Positions 38,264 to 49,428 of a stretch of 64,000 nt of DNA are shown here, piece after piece. Under the pieces are notes generated by a model, which saw only the letters and a program-made list of their open reading frames with translations, was not told the origin of the DNA and did not search any database. The stretch is from Saururus chinensis (taxonomy: Eukaryota > Streptophyta > Magnoliopsida > Piperales > Saururaceae). A program made the translations under genes and the position numbers. Position 1 is the first letter of the stretch. Each line of letters opens with the position of its first letter. The stretch covers positions 50,153,351 through 50,217,350 of the forward strand of contig CP141140.1 of assembly GCA_035235625.1 (NCBI GenBank), given 5' to 3'.

Positions 38264-39177
38264 CATATGAACCAGCTCGGGCAACCAAAATGGTGCTTAA
38301 GATATGGATTAAGAGTTTAATTACTCACCAACAGTTGCTGAATTGAAAGTGGTCGAGCCGCCGCCAACGCTCCGGCTGGCGGTGACGACAGTGGAGCCAA
38401 TGCCATCCCCAACAAGCATCAGATTCTTCATGGACGGTGTGATTTGAACATTTTAGTCGAGGCAGCCACAGCCTCGGAAATGGTCTTGTAGGCACCTGAC
38501 CCATCCTTGGCCACCACAAGATCGGCTTGAGAGGTCGTCTGGAGAAGCCTTCGATCGGCCTTAGACACCCATGCGGGGAATCCATTGTTAGATAGCAGCT
38601 TCCGGCCGCCACCGGACTTGGTCGACGAAGTCACCGTGGCCGCAGCCGATAATTTGTTGACTGCCAGTGAATTGCTGAGCAATTTTGAGTAGTCGCCCTC
38701 CATGAATGGGAGAGAGCTCAAGTAAGCAGAGGAATTGAGCTCAATGAATCCGTTCCTGCAGGTTTCATGGTTGGTCATTGCAGCACTAAGCCAAGTCTGA
38801 GCATCCTCCGCACTTGCAGAATTAGAGGAGCTAATTGAGCGATTAAGCTGGCTAAGTGTGTCCTCCATGAGCTCCACACAATCGGCTGAAGCTGCCTTGG
38901 CGTGTTGATCGAGCTTGCCGGCGTCCATCAGAGAGACAAATTGGTGGGCCTCCTTGGCCCGCCGCATCGACGCCTGGAGGGCCAAGTTACGAAAGCTGCA
39001 GCCGAAGGAGGCATCGACGTCCGAATTAGGCACAAAACTGGTGCTAATCACTGACTGGCAACCATCAGGGTATGGGGTCTGGCTGCATGATAGCTTCATC
39101 TCCCCATGCACCACCCCAGATGACAAGAGGAGGCCAATTAGGCTAAAGATCACAAGACAAACTGATAGCTTATCCAT

Positions 39178-39915
39178 GTCAACGCATAATACGATCAAAT
39201 TTCTCTGCTAGTGTTGTATGGTTTGGGAATGATGAGTGCTAAGGGAAGTGCATGCCTATTTATAGTGCTAGGACGCAGCCAATCTGAGGAAGAATGAGGC
39301 TTGAACGCGGTTAGGTGAAGTTTCCATGCATACTAGTTTACGTGCGGAAGATATCCATGGGTCATAGTCCATTGCCAGTTTCAACCTGCGCACATCAAAG
39401 ATGCACATTGGTTAGTGTTCCGTTTAAGACTTTTTTGGGAACGATGACGGCAGCCAAGATACAAATGGATGAAAGGCGACCGTGTCGAAGAAGTTGACCT
39501 AGATTTCGTTACGAAGAAAACGTTTGGACAAGATGCCTGGCGGCCCATGTTGAATGTGAGAGTTTCTCTTGTTTCATTACGAGTCAAATCTTATGGATAA
39601 AACTTTTTGGACCTCAATGTTTGATGCTTGTTTTTGTCTTTTTATTAGTAACGCCCATTTATGTTCTAAACATAAAAATGACTTTTTTGGGAACCATGAC
39701 GGCAAAGGCGACCATGTCGAAGACAAAATGAAGTTGTTATTCGGTTAGGAAGGAAACGATGGGACAAGAAGCTCCCGTTGGATGTGAGATTTTCTCTTGT
39801 CTCATTTCGAGTCAAAGCTTATGGAGAAATATTTTTGGACTTTAATGTTTAATGTTTGTTTTTTGGATTTTCTCTGGTTTTAACATTTATTCCATTAAAT
39901 CCAATGCACCCACGT
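39178..39915 (-). promoter_or_regulatory. promoter and 5' flank of PME copy C, with internal duplication
   Basis: On the minus strand TATAAATA lies at 39264-39257, about 80 bp before the old ATG, so the core promoter looks intact although the gene is broken. Further up, a block beginning GACTTTTTTGGGAAC occurs twice (39428 and 39680), a tandem duplication of 252 bp that is not present in copy B. The GGACGCAGCCAAT and CATCAAAGATGCACATTGG blocks are shared with copies B and D. Confidence 0.75.
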
Positions 39916-40324
39916 GTTTCTTTAAAACTTATATTATCTTATGTTTTCTTTTGTCTTCTTCGTAGTAATTAAAGAGAAAGAGAATTTTAATAGTAATATA
40001 AGTTGTGTGTGTTGTGTACAGTATTTATAAGAAAGACCCGCAGAGACAAATCTGGGGTAAATCTCTTAAGAATATTATAATAGAATATATATTATGTGAG
40101 GATATTACATAGAATCATATATTAGGAGTAAAAAATAAAAATGTGAGGGAGAAAGGATTTGGTTCCCTTAATAGTAACATCCATTTTGTATTTTAAATTT
40201 AAAAATAATATTGTTAAAAGTAGATACTCTTATTATTGTTAGGTGAGAGTCATCTTTCTCTACTAAAAAAAGTTAAGATAACGTTTTCGTGTAAAAAATA
40301 TAAAGTAGGAATATCAGTATAGTT

Positions 40325-40700
40325 CTCAATAATGCCCGGAAAACTTTATCTAAGGTGTTTAGCTTAATTAGGTTTCCATTATAAAAACTATTATTATACT
40401 ACTTAGGAGCCCTACCATAGTACATAGAGGCATTTTCTCTATGTACCATGTTAGGGTTCCTATGTAGTCACAATTTAAATTTAGTCATATAATGTGGTCC
40501 AGAAAGAATATGAGATCCATTCTCAATAAAGCCCAAAAACCTTCATTTTTTGTGTGTCTAGTGTAACCCAGATCCCACGACAAAAACTAATGATTGTACT
40601 ACATAAGAGCCCTAGCATAGTATATAGAAGCATTTTGCCCCTATGTACTATACTAGGGTTCTTATGTAGTATGGTCACAATTTGTAGTCATTGATTGTGG
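40325..40700. repeat. two tandem units of about 200 bp, each with a strong hairpin
   Basis: Each unit starts TTCTCAATAA(T/A)GCCC. The hairpins are 40398-40468 and 40598-40670. The second has arms ACTACATAAGAGCCCTAGCA and the complement of TACTAGGGTTCTTATGTAGT, pairing over about 29 bp with few mismatches around a short loop of AAGCATTTTGCCC. The corresponding place in copy D (near 50320) has only the TCTCAATAAAGCCCAAAAA start and no hairpin. It is possibly a foldback MITE that was then duplicated with its flank. Confidence 0.8.
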
Positions 40701-42500
40701 TTCCGAAAAAATTTTCTTTTTTTTCTCTAATTTCTTCTTTTATACCTCTACACCTTAACTACCGTTACCACTATCGCATCCTCTACCTCCACTTCTGTTA
40801 TTGTTGTAGACCACTTCCTCTCCCACAGCATGAACCTCGAGCTTCTATATCTACCACCCTTTTAAAAATATACTTGTAACACAAAGATGCCCGAGTAAAT
40901 TTTCATCTACTCAATAGGATCTAGGGTTATAAATAAACAACAATATCACACAGGCTCTAAGTACCAATTGGGTTTCGGTTAAAGTTTTATATTTAAGAAT
41001 ATTTTTTCCACCTAGATTTCCTTAATGATATCCCACGACTCTCTTTGGTTGTCCAATTCACCATTTACTTACCATAGCAGTTTAATCCATCTTCAAAATC
41101 TTGTCCTAGAGTTTTACAACACTTTTGGCTAGAGATTCAGTCCCTTCCCTAGCCACAAAAATAGGGAATGGTTGCACTGTGATCATAGTCAATAACATTT
41201 GATATCACAGTCCCACATAAAAGCCTGGGACACCAGACTTCTTTTAGTTTATGCTTAGTGGTGAATTTTGAGCTCTAGGGTTGGGGAGGGTTTGTATTCG
41301 GTGCTTCTATCTTGTGTACCCTCTTTACGAGCTAATATATTAACTTAACAACAATGTCACATTCCACATATTTGGACAAAAAATAAGTGTCTTGAACACC
41401 AATTCTAGTTCGGATCTGGATCATTTTGTATTTTGTGGAATCCATAATTAATTTGTTAGAAAAAAAGTCTATAACCAATTAATTATTAACCAGCCAGGCG
41501 ACAAATATTAGAGTAGCTCTATTTTTACCCTAATTTTTGTTAAGTATACTATCTTAGACTTTTGTAAAGACAATAAACAAGATAATCTAACTTTGTTTAT
41601 CCCTTCCCTCTACCCATCTCCTCTTCTGCAATTGATGTCACCTCCATCTCCACCGTAGTAATGCATCTTACTATGTCATTGTCAGAGCTGCCTCCTCCTC
41701 CTCCATTTCTTCCTCTTTTTCCCTTCTCCTGAGAAGAAGAAAGCTAAAGGAGGAGGATAATGCACAAAAGGTGAGTAACGGATTTTTAAAAAAAAATTAA
41801 TTATAAAAAATATAAATATTAGTAAAAATGGGAATATGAACCTTGAAACTAGCCATAGGGAACCAAAATATAGATTGGTAAATTATACTCCCTCTATCCT
41901 AATTTAATAGTATGAACTTAAAAAAAAACTAGAATTGATTCATTATGATTTTCTAATCTAGATAATCATAGTGGAACAAAGGGACTTGTAATGATGCATT
42001 CTATGTTTAATTTTCATCTATAAAAGTAAAATGGCAAAAGTTTATAAGAGACTAGACTCACGCAATTATGTGAGCCCATGCTAACTCTTAGGGCCATAGG
42101 ATCTAAATCTAATGGCCACGTTATTCAAGGAGTAAATACATCTAAATAACGTGGTGCATGGGCTGGTGTCGTTGCCAAGCTCTCATAAAAGGGCCTCAAA
42201 TAAAATATACTAACATTAATATATTTGCATCATGCAGTGGCAGACCCAAAATTGAATTATGTTCAAATAAGAGTAAAATTTGGATTTAGATAGAAATTTC
42301 TTATGCATTGTTTTCTTGTCCATATCGAATACCTGAGCCCCCAAGGTGCCGCACACCCAAATCCAAGTCAGCGAGTACAATACGTTGTCTATTTAAGCGA
42401 ATTTCGGTGATCTCTACATCCTTATCTTGTCAATATCCCCCCTCATTACAAGGTTAACTCTAGTTTTGACCTGTCATTCTCACTCCACCACAAGGTTAAC
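40701..42500. repeat. upstream flank of PME copy C shared with copy D
   Basis: Blocks at 41590-42400 align with 50360-51120. They include CCCTTCCCTCTACCCATCTC, GAGGAGGATAATGCACA, the MITE listed next, TTGCATCATGCAGTGGCAGA and GAGCCCCCAAGGTGCC. No coding domain was found. A frame at 40691-40879 is unremarkable. Confidence 0.75.
41888..41988. mobile_element. Stowaway-like MITE shared by PME flanks C and D
   Basis: The left end is CTCCCTCTATCCTAATTTAA and the right end AACAAAGGGACT, flanked by TA on both sides. The same element is at 50634-50733, so it predates the duplication of this flank. Confidence 0.75.
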
Positions 42501-43070
42501 TGTAACACCCTGACCGTGAAAACCAACCCGGACTTGGGATTTAGAAAATAAAATTAGAGTATATTAAATTTTCATAAAAATCAAAACAAAGAGACCAACC
42601 AAGGTAGCGAACTCTATGTGCGAGAGTCATAACGTTCCTCTACACACTACGGAGCTTTTTCGAGCATAGACCAGAGCAAACCTAATTTTATAACTAATTT
42701 TGATCGGGCCAATGTAGCATTGTTGTTGGTTGCCTATGTATGTATTGGATAACATTTACAATATTATTCTAATAAGATCGGATCTGAATGTAATTCTGCC
42801 TATTAGCTTGCATGCATCAAACATTATAAAATCATATACTTAAAATATAAATATTATTATACTCGAATAAATAATCTAAAATCAGACAAAAATCTAATAA
42901 ATCATCGGAGTTAAACGGAAGCAAATAAATAAGCAAAATAGACATCTCCCATAGGTGAGCAAAACACTAACAAAATCACACATCCCACTCGATGGTAGAG
43001 CAGAGCAGAACACACCACAGAGCATACTGGATCATATCAGATCAGATCGGAGTATATCATATCACAATAT
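42501..43070 (+). mobile_element. LTR fragment of TGTAACACCC type (gypsy-like)
   Basis: It starts TGTAACACCCTGACCGTGAA and matches 47379-47965 over its length. Shared blocks include GAGAGTCATAACGTTC, AGCAAAACACTAACAAAATC and GAGCAGAGCAGAACACACCA. The likeness ends abruptly at about 43070, so the rest of the LTR is missing or replaced. Confidence 0.8.
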
Positions 43071-44029
43071 GGGAAAAATTCGGTGCCCCTCCTCTGGCAA
43101 GGGCAGGGGAGGGGGGGAGGATTTCTGGTCCAAGCAAGAGAATTCGGCGGCGACACCGGGTGGGGGGAGACTAAGCAGGGGGAGAGTGGGGACCGGGAAA
43201 GAGTAGGGGTGAGGACCCAATGAGAGAGGGGAGAGGGGGGTGGGGGGACGGAATCAGACAAGGAGCCGGGGGTGACTAGGAGGAGGGGGTGGGGGCCGAA
43301 ATCAAAAGGGTAGCCAGAATCCAGGACCCCCTCTCTCCCTGGGTCCCCCCTCCTTCACCTCCTCTGAAAACAGAGGAGGGGAATGAGGGGGGAACCTATA
43401 GAGAGAGGGAGTGGGTGGGTGGAATCCAAGGGGGAGCCAGAATCTAGCACCCCCTCCTCCCGCCCGCACCCCCACTCTCCTTGAGTCTCCCGCGGGAGGG
43501 AGGAGGTGGTCGCCGAAGCGGGTTAGAGAGAGGAGGGAGCGGGAGTGAGGAGGAGGGAGGTTGCCGGGGCCTGGGGTGGAGAGTGGTGGTTATTTATTAC
43601 GCAAAGAGAGAGGAGAGGAGAGAGATAGGGTAGAGAGAGAGGAGAGAAGGAGGAGAGAGAGGAGTGAGGGAGGAGATAGAGGGAGGAGAGAGAAGGAGAG
43701 ATAAAAAGAGAGAGAGCAGAGCGAGAGAGGAGAGGAGAGAGAGGAGCGAGGGTAGAGAGAGATGAGTGAAAGGGAAGAGTCTCTCTGTACCGACTCTCTC
43801 ATCTCTCTCGCTCCCTCAATCTCTCTCCGCACTCTCTCTGTCTTCTCTCTCTACACTTTCTTTTCTCTCTCTCCTTTCTCTCTCCTCTCTATCTCACGCA
43901 CATCAACATGAGCCCTGACTCCGAGGACAAGAAGGGAGAGTATAGGGGAATTTAATTCTAATTCTGTAGGATTTTTTAATTATATTGTAATAATAATATA
44001 TAAAATAAAAAAATTTATTAGCGACAATT
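43071..44029. repeat. purine-rich then pyrimidine-rich low-complexity DNA
   Basis: A G-rich segment (43100-43560) is followed by GA-rich DNA (43600-43780), then by its near mirror image of CTCTCT (43790-43890). The two latter parts could form a long hairpin or triplex. The block TGAGCCCTGACTCCGAGG at 43911 recurs in diverged form near 44439 (TGAGCCCCAGCTCTGAATTG), about 530 bp away. Both follow CT-rich tracts, so this may be a tandem duplication. Frames across it are low-complexity. Confidence 0.7.
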
Positions 44030-45253
44030 AGGATAAAGCGTCCCTACTACATTAGGTAGTTGCAACACTTATGCCTAAATGTCGCTACTACCTACGGTAG
44101 TAGCGACGATTTATCCTAAGCATTGATACTTTATTTTATTTATTTTTAAAATATAAAATATAATTAAAAAATATGTTTATCCCTCTCTCTCCTAACCCGC
44201 TTGCTTCTCTATCTCCTCACCCTCTCTCCCCTCTATCTCACTCCTCACTCTCTTTGCTCACTCTCTTTGCTCACTCTCTCTTCTCTCTATATATCCACAC
44301 TCTCTCTTCTTTCTCTCTCCTCACTCTCTCTCCTTTCTCTCTCTACACTCTCTCCTCAATCTCTCTCTCTCTCCTAACTCTCTCCTCTCTCTCTTCACTC
44401 TCTTTTTCTTTCTCTCACAAACTTACGCGCGTAAACGTGAGCCCCAGCTCTGAATTGGAGTGGGGATAAAGTAGGAAAATTTTATTTATTATTTTACTAT
44501 TTATTTATTATATATAAAATTATTAAATATTAAATAAAATATATTATATTTGAGAAGCTTCTTTTAATTTTTTAATATTTATTTATTAAATAAAATAATT
44601 AATAAAGCAATTAGCGACTCTAATAAAAAAGTTGCTAATAGTTGTATTATTAGTGATGCTTTTAAAAAAATGTCACTAATAAGCTTAATTTTTTTAAAAA
44701 AATAAGTTTATTTTATTTTGTGACGCTTTATTAGAAGCAGCAATAATAATATAACTATTAGCAATACTTTTAAGAAAGCATCGCTATTATTAATAATATT
44801 TACAACACTTTTTGAAAAGGTTTACTAATAGTTCTAAATTTTAAATATTTTATTTTAAATTTATAATTATTAGTAATGCCTTTTGTTAAGCGTCACTAAT
44901 AGAGCAATTATTAACGATGTTTTTAAAAAAACATCGTTGTTGTTTAATATGCAAAAAAAGTGTCGCTAATGTTATTTTTTTTTCTTTTTTATTTAAAACA
45001 TATATATTTGAGTAACTCTTTTATAAAGCATCACTAATAGCACAACTATTAGCGACATTTATTATAAACTATCTCTAATAGTTGTAATATTAGCGACGCT
45101 TTTAATTAATAGTCGCTACTAGATGTACTATTAGCAACGCTTGATAAAAAGTGTCGCTAATAGTTAATTTTGTTGATATGCTTTTCAACGTGTCAAAAGT
45201 AGTTATTTTTAGTAGCACTTTTCATTGTGTGGCTAATAGATTATTTTGTTGTA
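44030..45253. mobile_element. CACTA-like remnant with TAGCGACGCTT subterminal repeats
   Basis: Many copies of TAGCGACGCTTTT and TGTCGCTAATAG variants in both orientations fill 44600-45240. They are known in the subterminal regions of plant CACTA elements. The right end, ATTTTGTTGTACTG, resembles TTTTNTTGTAGTG with one change. Flank DNA shared with copy D (ACAACTCC) resumes at 45255. At 44036-44120 an inverted repeat (TTAGGATAAAGCG against CGATTTATCCTAA) is present. No transposase was seen. The left border is not resolved; it may reach into the purine-rich segment. Confidence 0.6.
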
Positions 45254-46260
45254 CTGACAACTCCTTGAACTACAACCCAACCTCCCAAAGAGGTGGACCT
45301 TTAAAATAGCAATGCAATTACTATAGCTTTGAAAGAAGCCTTTCGTTGTCCTCTATTCAAGCCTTGCCATAGAAAGCCTCCTGGACAATCGTCCCCATTG
45401 TCAACTGTAGGTTTGTGATCAATGTATGTCACATACACAAATTAAGTAAAACAAAGTGCAACTAACTTGTAATTAAGTTACAAAATTTATATTCCTCTTT
45501 TTAAACAAAATAAATGTAAATTTTATTTAATCTAATCAAATCACTAAGCAAGACACATAATAATTTTTATGTGAAAACACAACTAGGAAAAACCATGGAC
45601 ACTATGTCCAGATTAACTATGAACTATGTAAAATTAAAATTAAAGAATTAATGATTACAAATAACAAATACTTTTTTCTTCTAACAATTGGTTCTTCACA
45701 CCACTCTTGATTTGAAAGCAACTACTCCTTGTATGTTTATCGGAAATAATTTGATCTTCTCCTCCTCTTTGTGCTCTTTGATAAATGTATATTTTTTATC
45801 TCCTCCTTTCAGATTAATTTTCTTTCTCATTGAGCTTCTCAGCAACAATCTTCATCCAACACCATGCATCACATGTGTTTATGTCCCTCATCTTACATCT
45901 AATCACTATTTTAATTAAGATAGACAAAATCTCACTCTAGAAGACTAATTCTTTCAAAACTTCATTAGAGCAACACCACACAAGCTCTTTAATTTTTCTA
46001 AGCCTTCTCATCATGTTTCCTCAAGTTCCTAGCCTTTTTTTATAGATTCCCTAAGTCCCAAAAGGAATATGTACATATTCAACTAGGAATCTAACTCAAA
46101 CCTGAAAATTCTAAATTAGGAAACTATGCACTTCATTGATCAATCATTCCCCAAGGCGATTGATAGAACCTTGTTTCAATTAGACTACGACTCTTCAATA
46201 GATCTATCTATTAACACAACATTCGCTCGATGAACTCTCGACATCATTTTACAAAGAGTT
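45254..46260. repeat. segmental duplication, copy C side (pairs with 62134-63160)
   Basis: Shared blocks with the right side of the gypsy element are TCCTCTATTCAAGCCTTGCC, GCAAGACACA(T/C)AATAATTTTTA and TTAGACTACGACTCTTCAAT. It has no gene. The phrase AATAATTT..ACGTGG..AACC followed by ATCACGG occurs a third time at 46610-46650, so a repeat family lies inside this duplication. Confidence 0.8.
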
Positions 46261-46285
46261 ACTAAAAAATTAGAATCCTTTAAAA

Positions 46286-46410
46286 GGGAAATTTTAGCGA
46301 GGGCTGAAAAAAATTCCCGCTGAAAAGGTTATATAGTGGGGGGTTTGATTGCCCCCCGCTAAAGTCAGTTGACACTTTTCCTATCTTCAATAGCGGGGGT
46401 TGGAGACACA
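46286..46410. repeat. small element with AGCGGGGG inverted motifs
   Basis: The words TTTTAGCGAGGGCTGAAAA, TTCCCGCTGAAAA, CCCCCCGCTAAA and AATAGCGGGGGTT occur in both orientations within 125 bp. This resembles CACTA subterminal DNA or a foldback MITE. It is missing from the paired segment around 63160. Confidence 0.5.
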
Positions 46411-46710
46411 AAGCTACCATGAGAGTTCAATATTTTATCTAATTGACCTAGAAGATCACTAGATTGCTATTAAAACTTGTATTTTCAACAATTAAGAATT
46501 ACGAGTTCAAGCCTCTTTGTGCAAAATTTTCTTATTAGGAGGAAATAATTAAAACCTAATATTTACTCTTGAAATATTAATTAATTAACCATCAAACAAT
46601 CCACACATGAACACAATAATTTACGTGGAAAACCCAAATTAGGGTAAAAAATCACGGCAGTTTCAAAGGAAACCCAAATCAATGTACTAGAAACAAAGAC
46701 TTTTACATAT

Positions 46711-46840
46711 ACATAAGCAAACCATCAACCTTGTTTAAATTCTAACACAAACTCCTCTTGTTTAGATCATTGTTGACATAAGCAAACCATCAACCTTGTT
46801 TAAATTCTAACACAAACTCCTCTTGTTTAGATAATTGTTG
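46711..46840. repeat. 65-bp recent tandem duplication
   Basis: The units 46711-46775 and 46776-46840 differ at a single base (GATCATTGTTG against GATAATTGTTG). Confidence 0.95.
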
Positions 46841-47378
46841 CTGGCCTTCAAGGCTTCTCCATGCACTTGAAACTTTTTCCTCTTTACCTTATCTCTATAT
46901 CCTTCTAGTCTTCAGCAAACACCCTTTGTTGTATTTACTTTTGTAAGGTCCTTAATTTTTCTTCGATTTTTTGTTATTTTTTTGCTATTTTCTTGTCATT
47001 TTCAGCGGGAAAATGTGACTCTTTTACATATTTGTATTTGTGAGTTTACCTCGATATTTATACCCGTAAAGTTAGGTGTGGGGCTTAGTCGCAGGCCGCG
47101 GGCCTGGCTGGACATTTTAGGTGCAAATTTTAGAGGTATCACGTGTAAACAGTAAGATAACGAGTGTTGGGGACATAAATAGAAGAATTAAAAAGAAGTT
47201 ATATAAATGTGAAATCCGTCAACCAGATTCCAGAAGCGATGTCCAGAAACTTTTTTTGACGTCTAGTAACTTTGAGAAAATCCAAGTGCGATTCCGGTTG
47301 CTCCGTTGTCCCTCCTCCATCATCGGATTCTACCGGTTCTTGTCGGGTTCTACTTTGCCTTACTGCCACGAGTCCATA

Positions 47379-49428
47379 TGTAACACCCCGACCCGGACCA
47401 CCCGACCCAGACCGGGGTAAGTTTGGAAGACAAAATTAGAGTATATTAAATAAGCAAAAAAATTAAAATCGGACCGACCAAGAGCTGCAGATTCTGAGTG
47501 TGAGAGTCATAACGTTCTTCCACACACTACGAAGCTTTAACGTTTCATTGTGCATAGATCAGAATAAACTTAATTTTATAACTAATTTGGATTAGGCTAA
47601 CATTAATGTGGCGTTGGTTGCTTACGTACGTATTGGATACCATCTCTGATGTTATTCCAATATGATTGGATCCGAACCTGGTTCTGCCTAACGGCTAATA
47701 CATGAAATAGGCATCACAAAATCATATACGTTAAAATATGTATATCTTTATATCCGAATAATCATTTGGAATCAAACAAAAATCTTATAAATCATCGGAG
47801 CAAAACGGAAGCCAATAAATCAGCAAAATAGACATCTCCCATAATTGAGCAAAACACTAACAAAATCACACATCCCACTTTATGATAGAGCAGAGCAGAA
47901 CACACCACAGAGCATACTAGATCATATCAGATCAGATTAGAGTAAATCATATCACAATAGAGCATTTCAGAGTAATTTGGATCACAGTAGAATATATCAA
48001 AGTAGATCGAATAGAAACATATAAATATATATCAGACCATAGTAAATTATATATCTTAATTAGTATATTACTAATTGAGATATGCATGCATATAAATTTT
48101 ATTAAATTAGAAGGTTAGAAAAGTGTACTCCCCTGCAATTCTGAAAATGGCAAAGTTCGGAGTTGTTCGTTTTGTCAAGGCGTCTTCCCTTTTAAGTCTG
48201 GAGATAGTGGGCAGAACCTCCTCTAACTCCGAAATACTTTTCTCTTTCCATGCCCATAAGCTATGGACAGAACCTCCCCTTGACCCAGAATACTTTTCTC
48301 ACAACATGCTCATAGGCGACAGACAAAGTCTCCCCTTACCTAGAGATACTTCTTGCTTTCCGTGCCAGTAGGTGGCGGACAAAACCTCTCCTTACCAAGA
48401 GACACTTCACCCTTCTCATGCCCGTAGGTAGCGAACAGAACCTCCCCTTACCCAGAGACACTTTACCCTTCACACGCCTGTAGGCGGCGGACAGAACCTC
48501 CCCCTTCTCGGAGATACTTTACCCTTCCCATGCTTGTAGGCGGTGGACAAAACCTGCCCTTACCCAGAAACACTTCCCCTTTCACGCGCCCGTAGGCAAC
48601 AAACAGAACCTCCCCTTGCCCCGTGGTGTTTCTCCTATATAGGGTTGTTAACTCGAAGAATGAATGCTTCCTTTGCGTAGAACACCCTCGAATTAGCTAA
48701 GAATGCTTTTTAAACGGAAGAAAACAAACTTAGAACGACTCCCAAAACTCCTCCGGAAGTTTGACGGAAATGCTAATTTATAAGAAAATGGCGTGCGAGC
48801 ATACAAAAGAAGGTGGAATACGCGCGCATGCGCCAAGTGGTGCATTTTCATTGGGCCGCCAAACAGGTCAGCGTGAGTAATGCGTGCTTAACATGCACGT
48901 CACAGCAATGTGCACAACATGTGAGGCGCACGAGGCCGCTCCATGCGTCTTACGCATGACGCGCGCATCGCACGGGACCCGCATCTCGCGGAAGGCTACG
49001 ATCGCGCGGTGCGGCAGCTTGGTGCTAGCTCCGGCTTGGCCTATTCCGTCCTTTCTTAAATATTTTATTATTATTTTATTTAAATTAAATTCCAACTTCA
49101 AAACTCGATCAAGTCTTATCCCGAAGTTGGAATTGCACATTCTTAGTACCAATGGACTCGTATCGACGAGCCCTTTAAAAATAGACCTCACATGGCTAGG
49201 TTATTTCACACTTTTAATGTGGGTCCCGCCTATGTTGCACACTTTTCGAGGTTGTGACTTTCGTTCCTGACCTTTATTTTACGTGTTCTTTGATTTGTTG
49301 CGCTCGTTACTTCGAGCTTTAACTAAATATGAGAATTTCATCCCTTAAAACCCTTTAAATTTAACTAAAATTATATAATTACCCCTAACCCTCTTGGGTT
49401 AACCGTAATCGGAACACGGGGTGCCATA
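47379..49428 (+). mobile_element. solo LTR of TGTAACACCCCG type (gypsy-like), 2.05 kb
   Basis: It starts TGTAACACCCCGACCC and ends near ACACGGGGTGCCATA, which resembles a decayed inverse of the start. The pentamer CCATA stands on both sides (47374-47378 and 49429-49433), a target-site duplication. No primer-binding site, polypurine tract or coding domain is present, and no second LTR, so it is a solo LTR. It contains an exact 56-bp array (listed next). Confidence 0.82.
48180..48630 (+). repeat. 56-bp tandem array, eight units in strict register
   Basis: The word CAGAACCTCCCC or a close variant starts at 48212, 48268, 48324, 48380, 48436, 48492, 48548 and 48604. The spacing is exactly 56 bp each time. 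Units are diverged, with many substitutions (AGACACTTTACCC, TGCCCGTAGGCGGC), yet no insertions or deletions have accumulated. It lies within the solo LTR. Confidence 0.93.

Larger units (their letters stand above)
37050..39177 (-). pseudogene. pectin methylesterase pseudogene (copy C), three frameshifting lesions
   Basis: It is a close paralogue of the gene at 8492-11007 with the same layout: exon 1 from ATG 39177 to 38329, intron 38328-37721, exon 2 from 37720 to 37050. The signal peptide, PMEI region, RKLL and RRLL motifs are still readable. Three lesions break it. A 58-bp deletion in exon 1 at about 38453 removes the segment from LRSGTKRF to GVYKE. A net 20-bp deletion in exon 2 at about 37518 removes the DFVFG box with the catalytic aspartate. 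A 2-bp insertion near 37230 disrupts the C-terminal frame. The first two losses sum to 78 bp, so frame returns after them, but a stop falls in between. Even an aberrant product would lack the active site. The apparent upstream start at 39198 is TTG. Confidence 0.93.

Noticed and set aside
43590-44469. Leu/Ser-rich frames in CT repeats
   Set aside because: Low-complexity translation of CTCTCT tracts.
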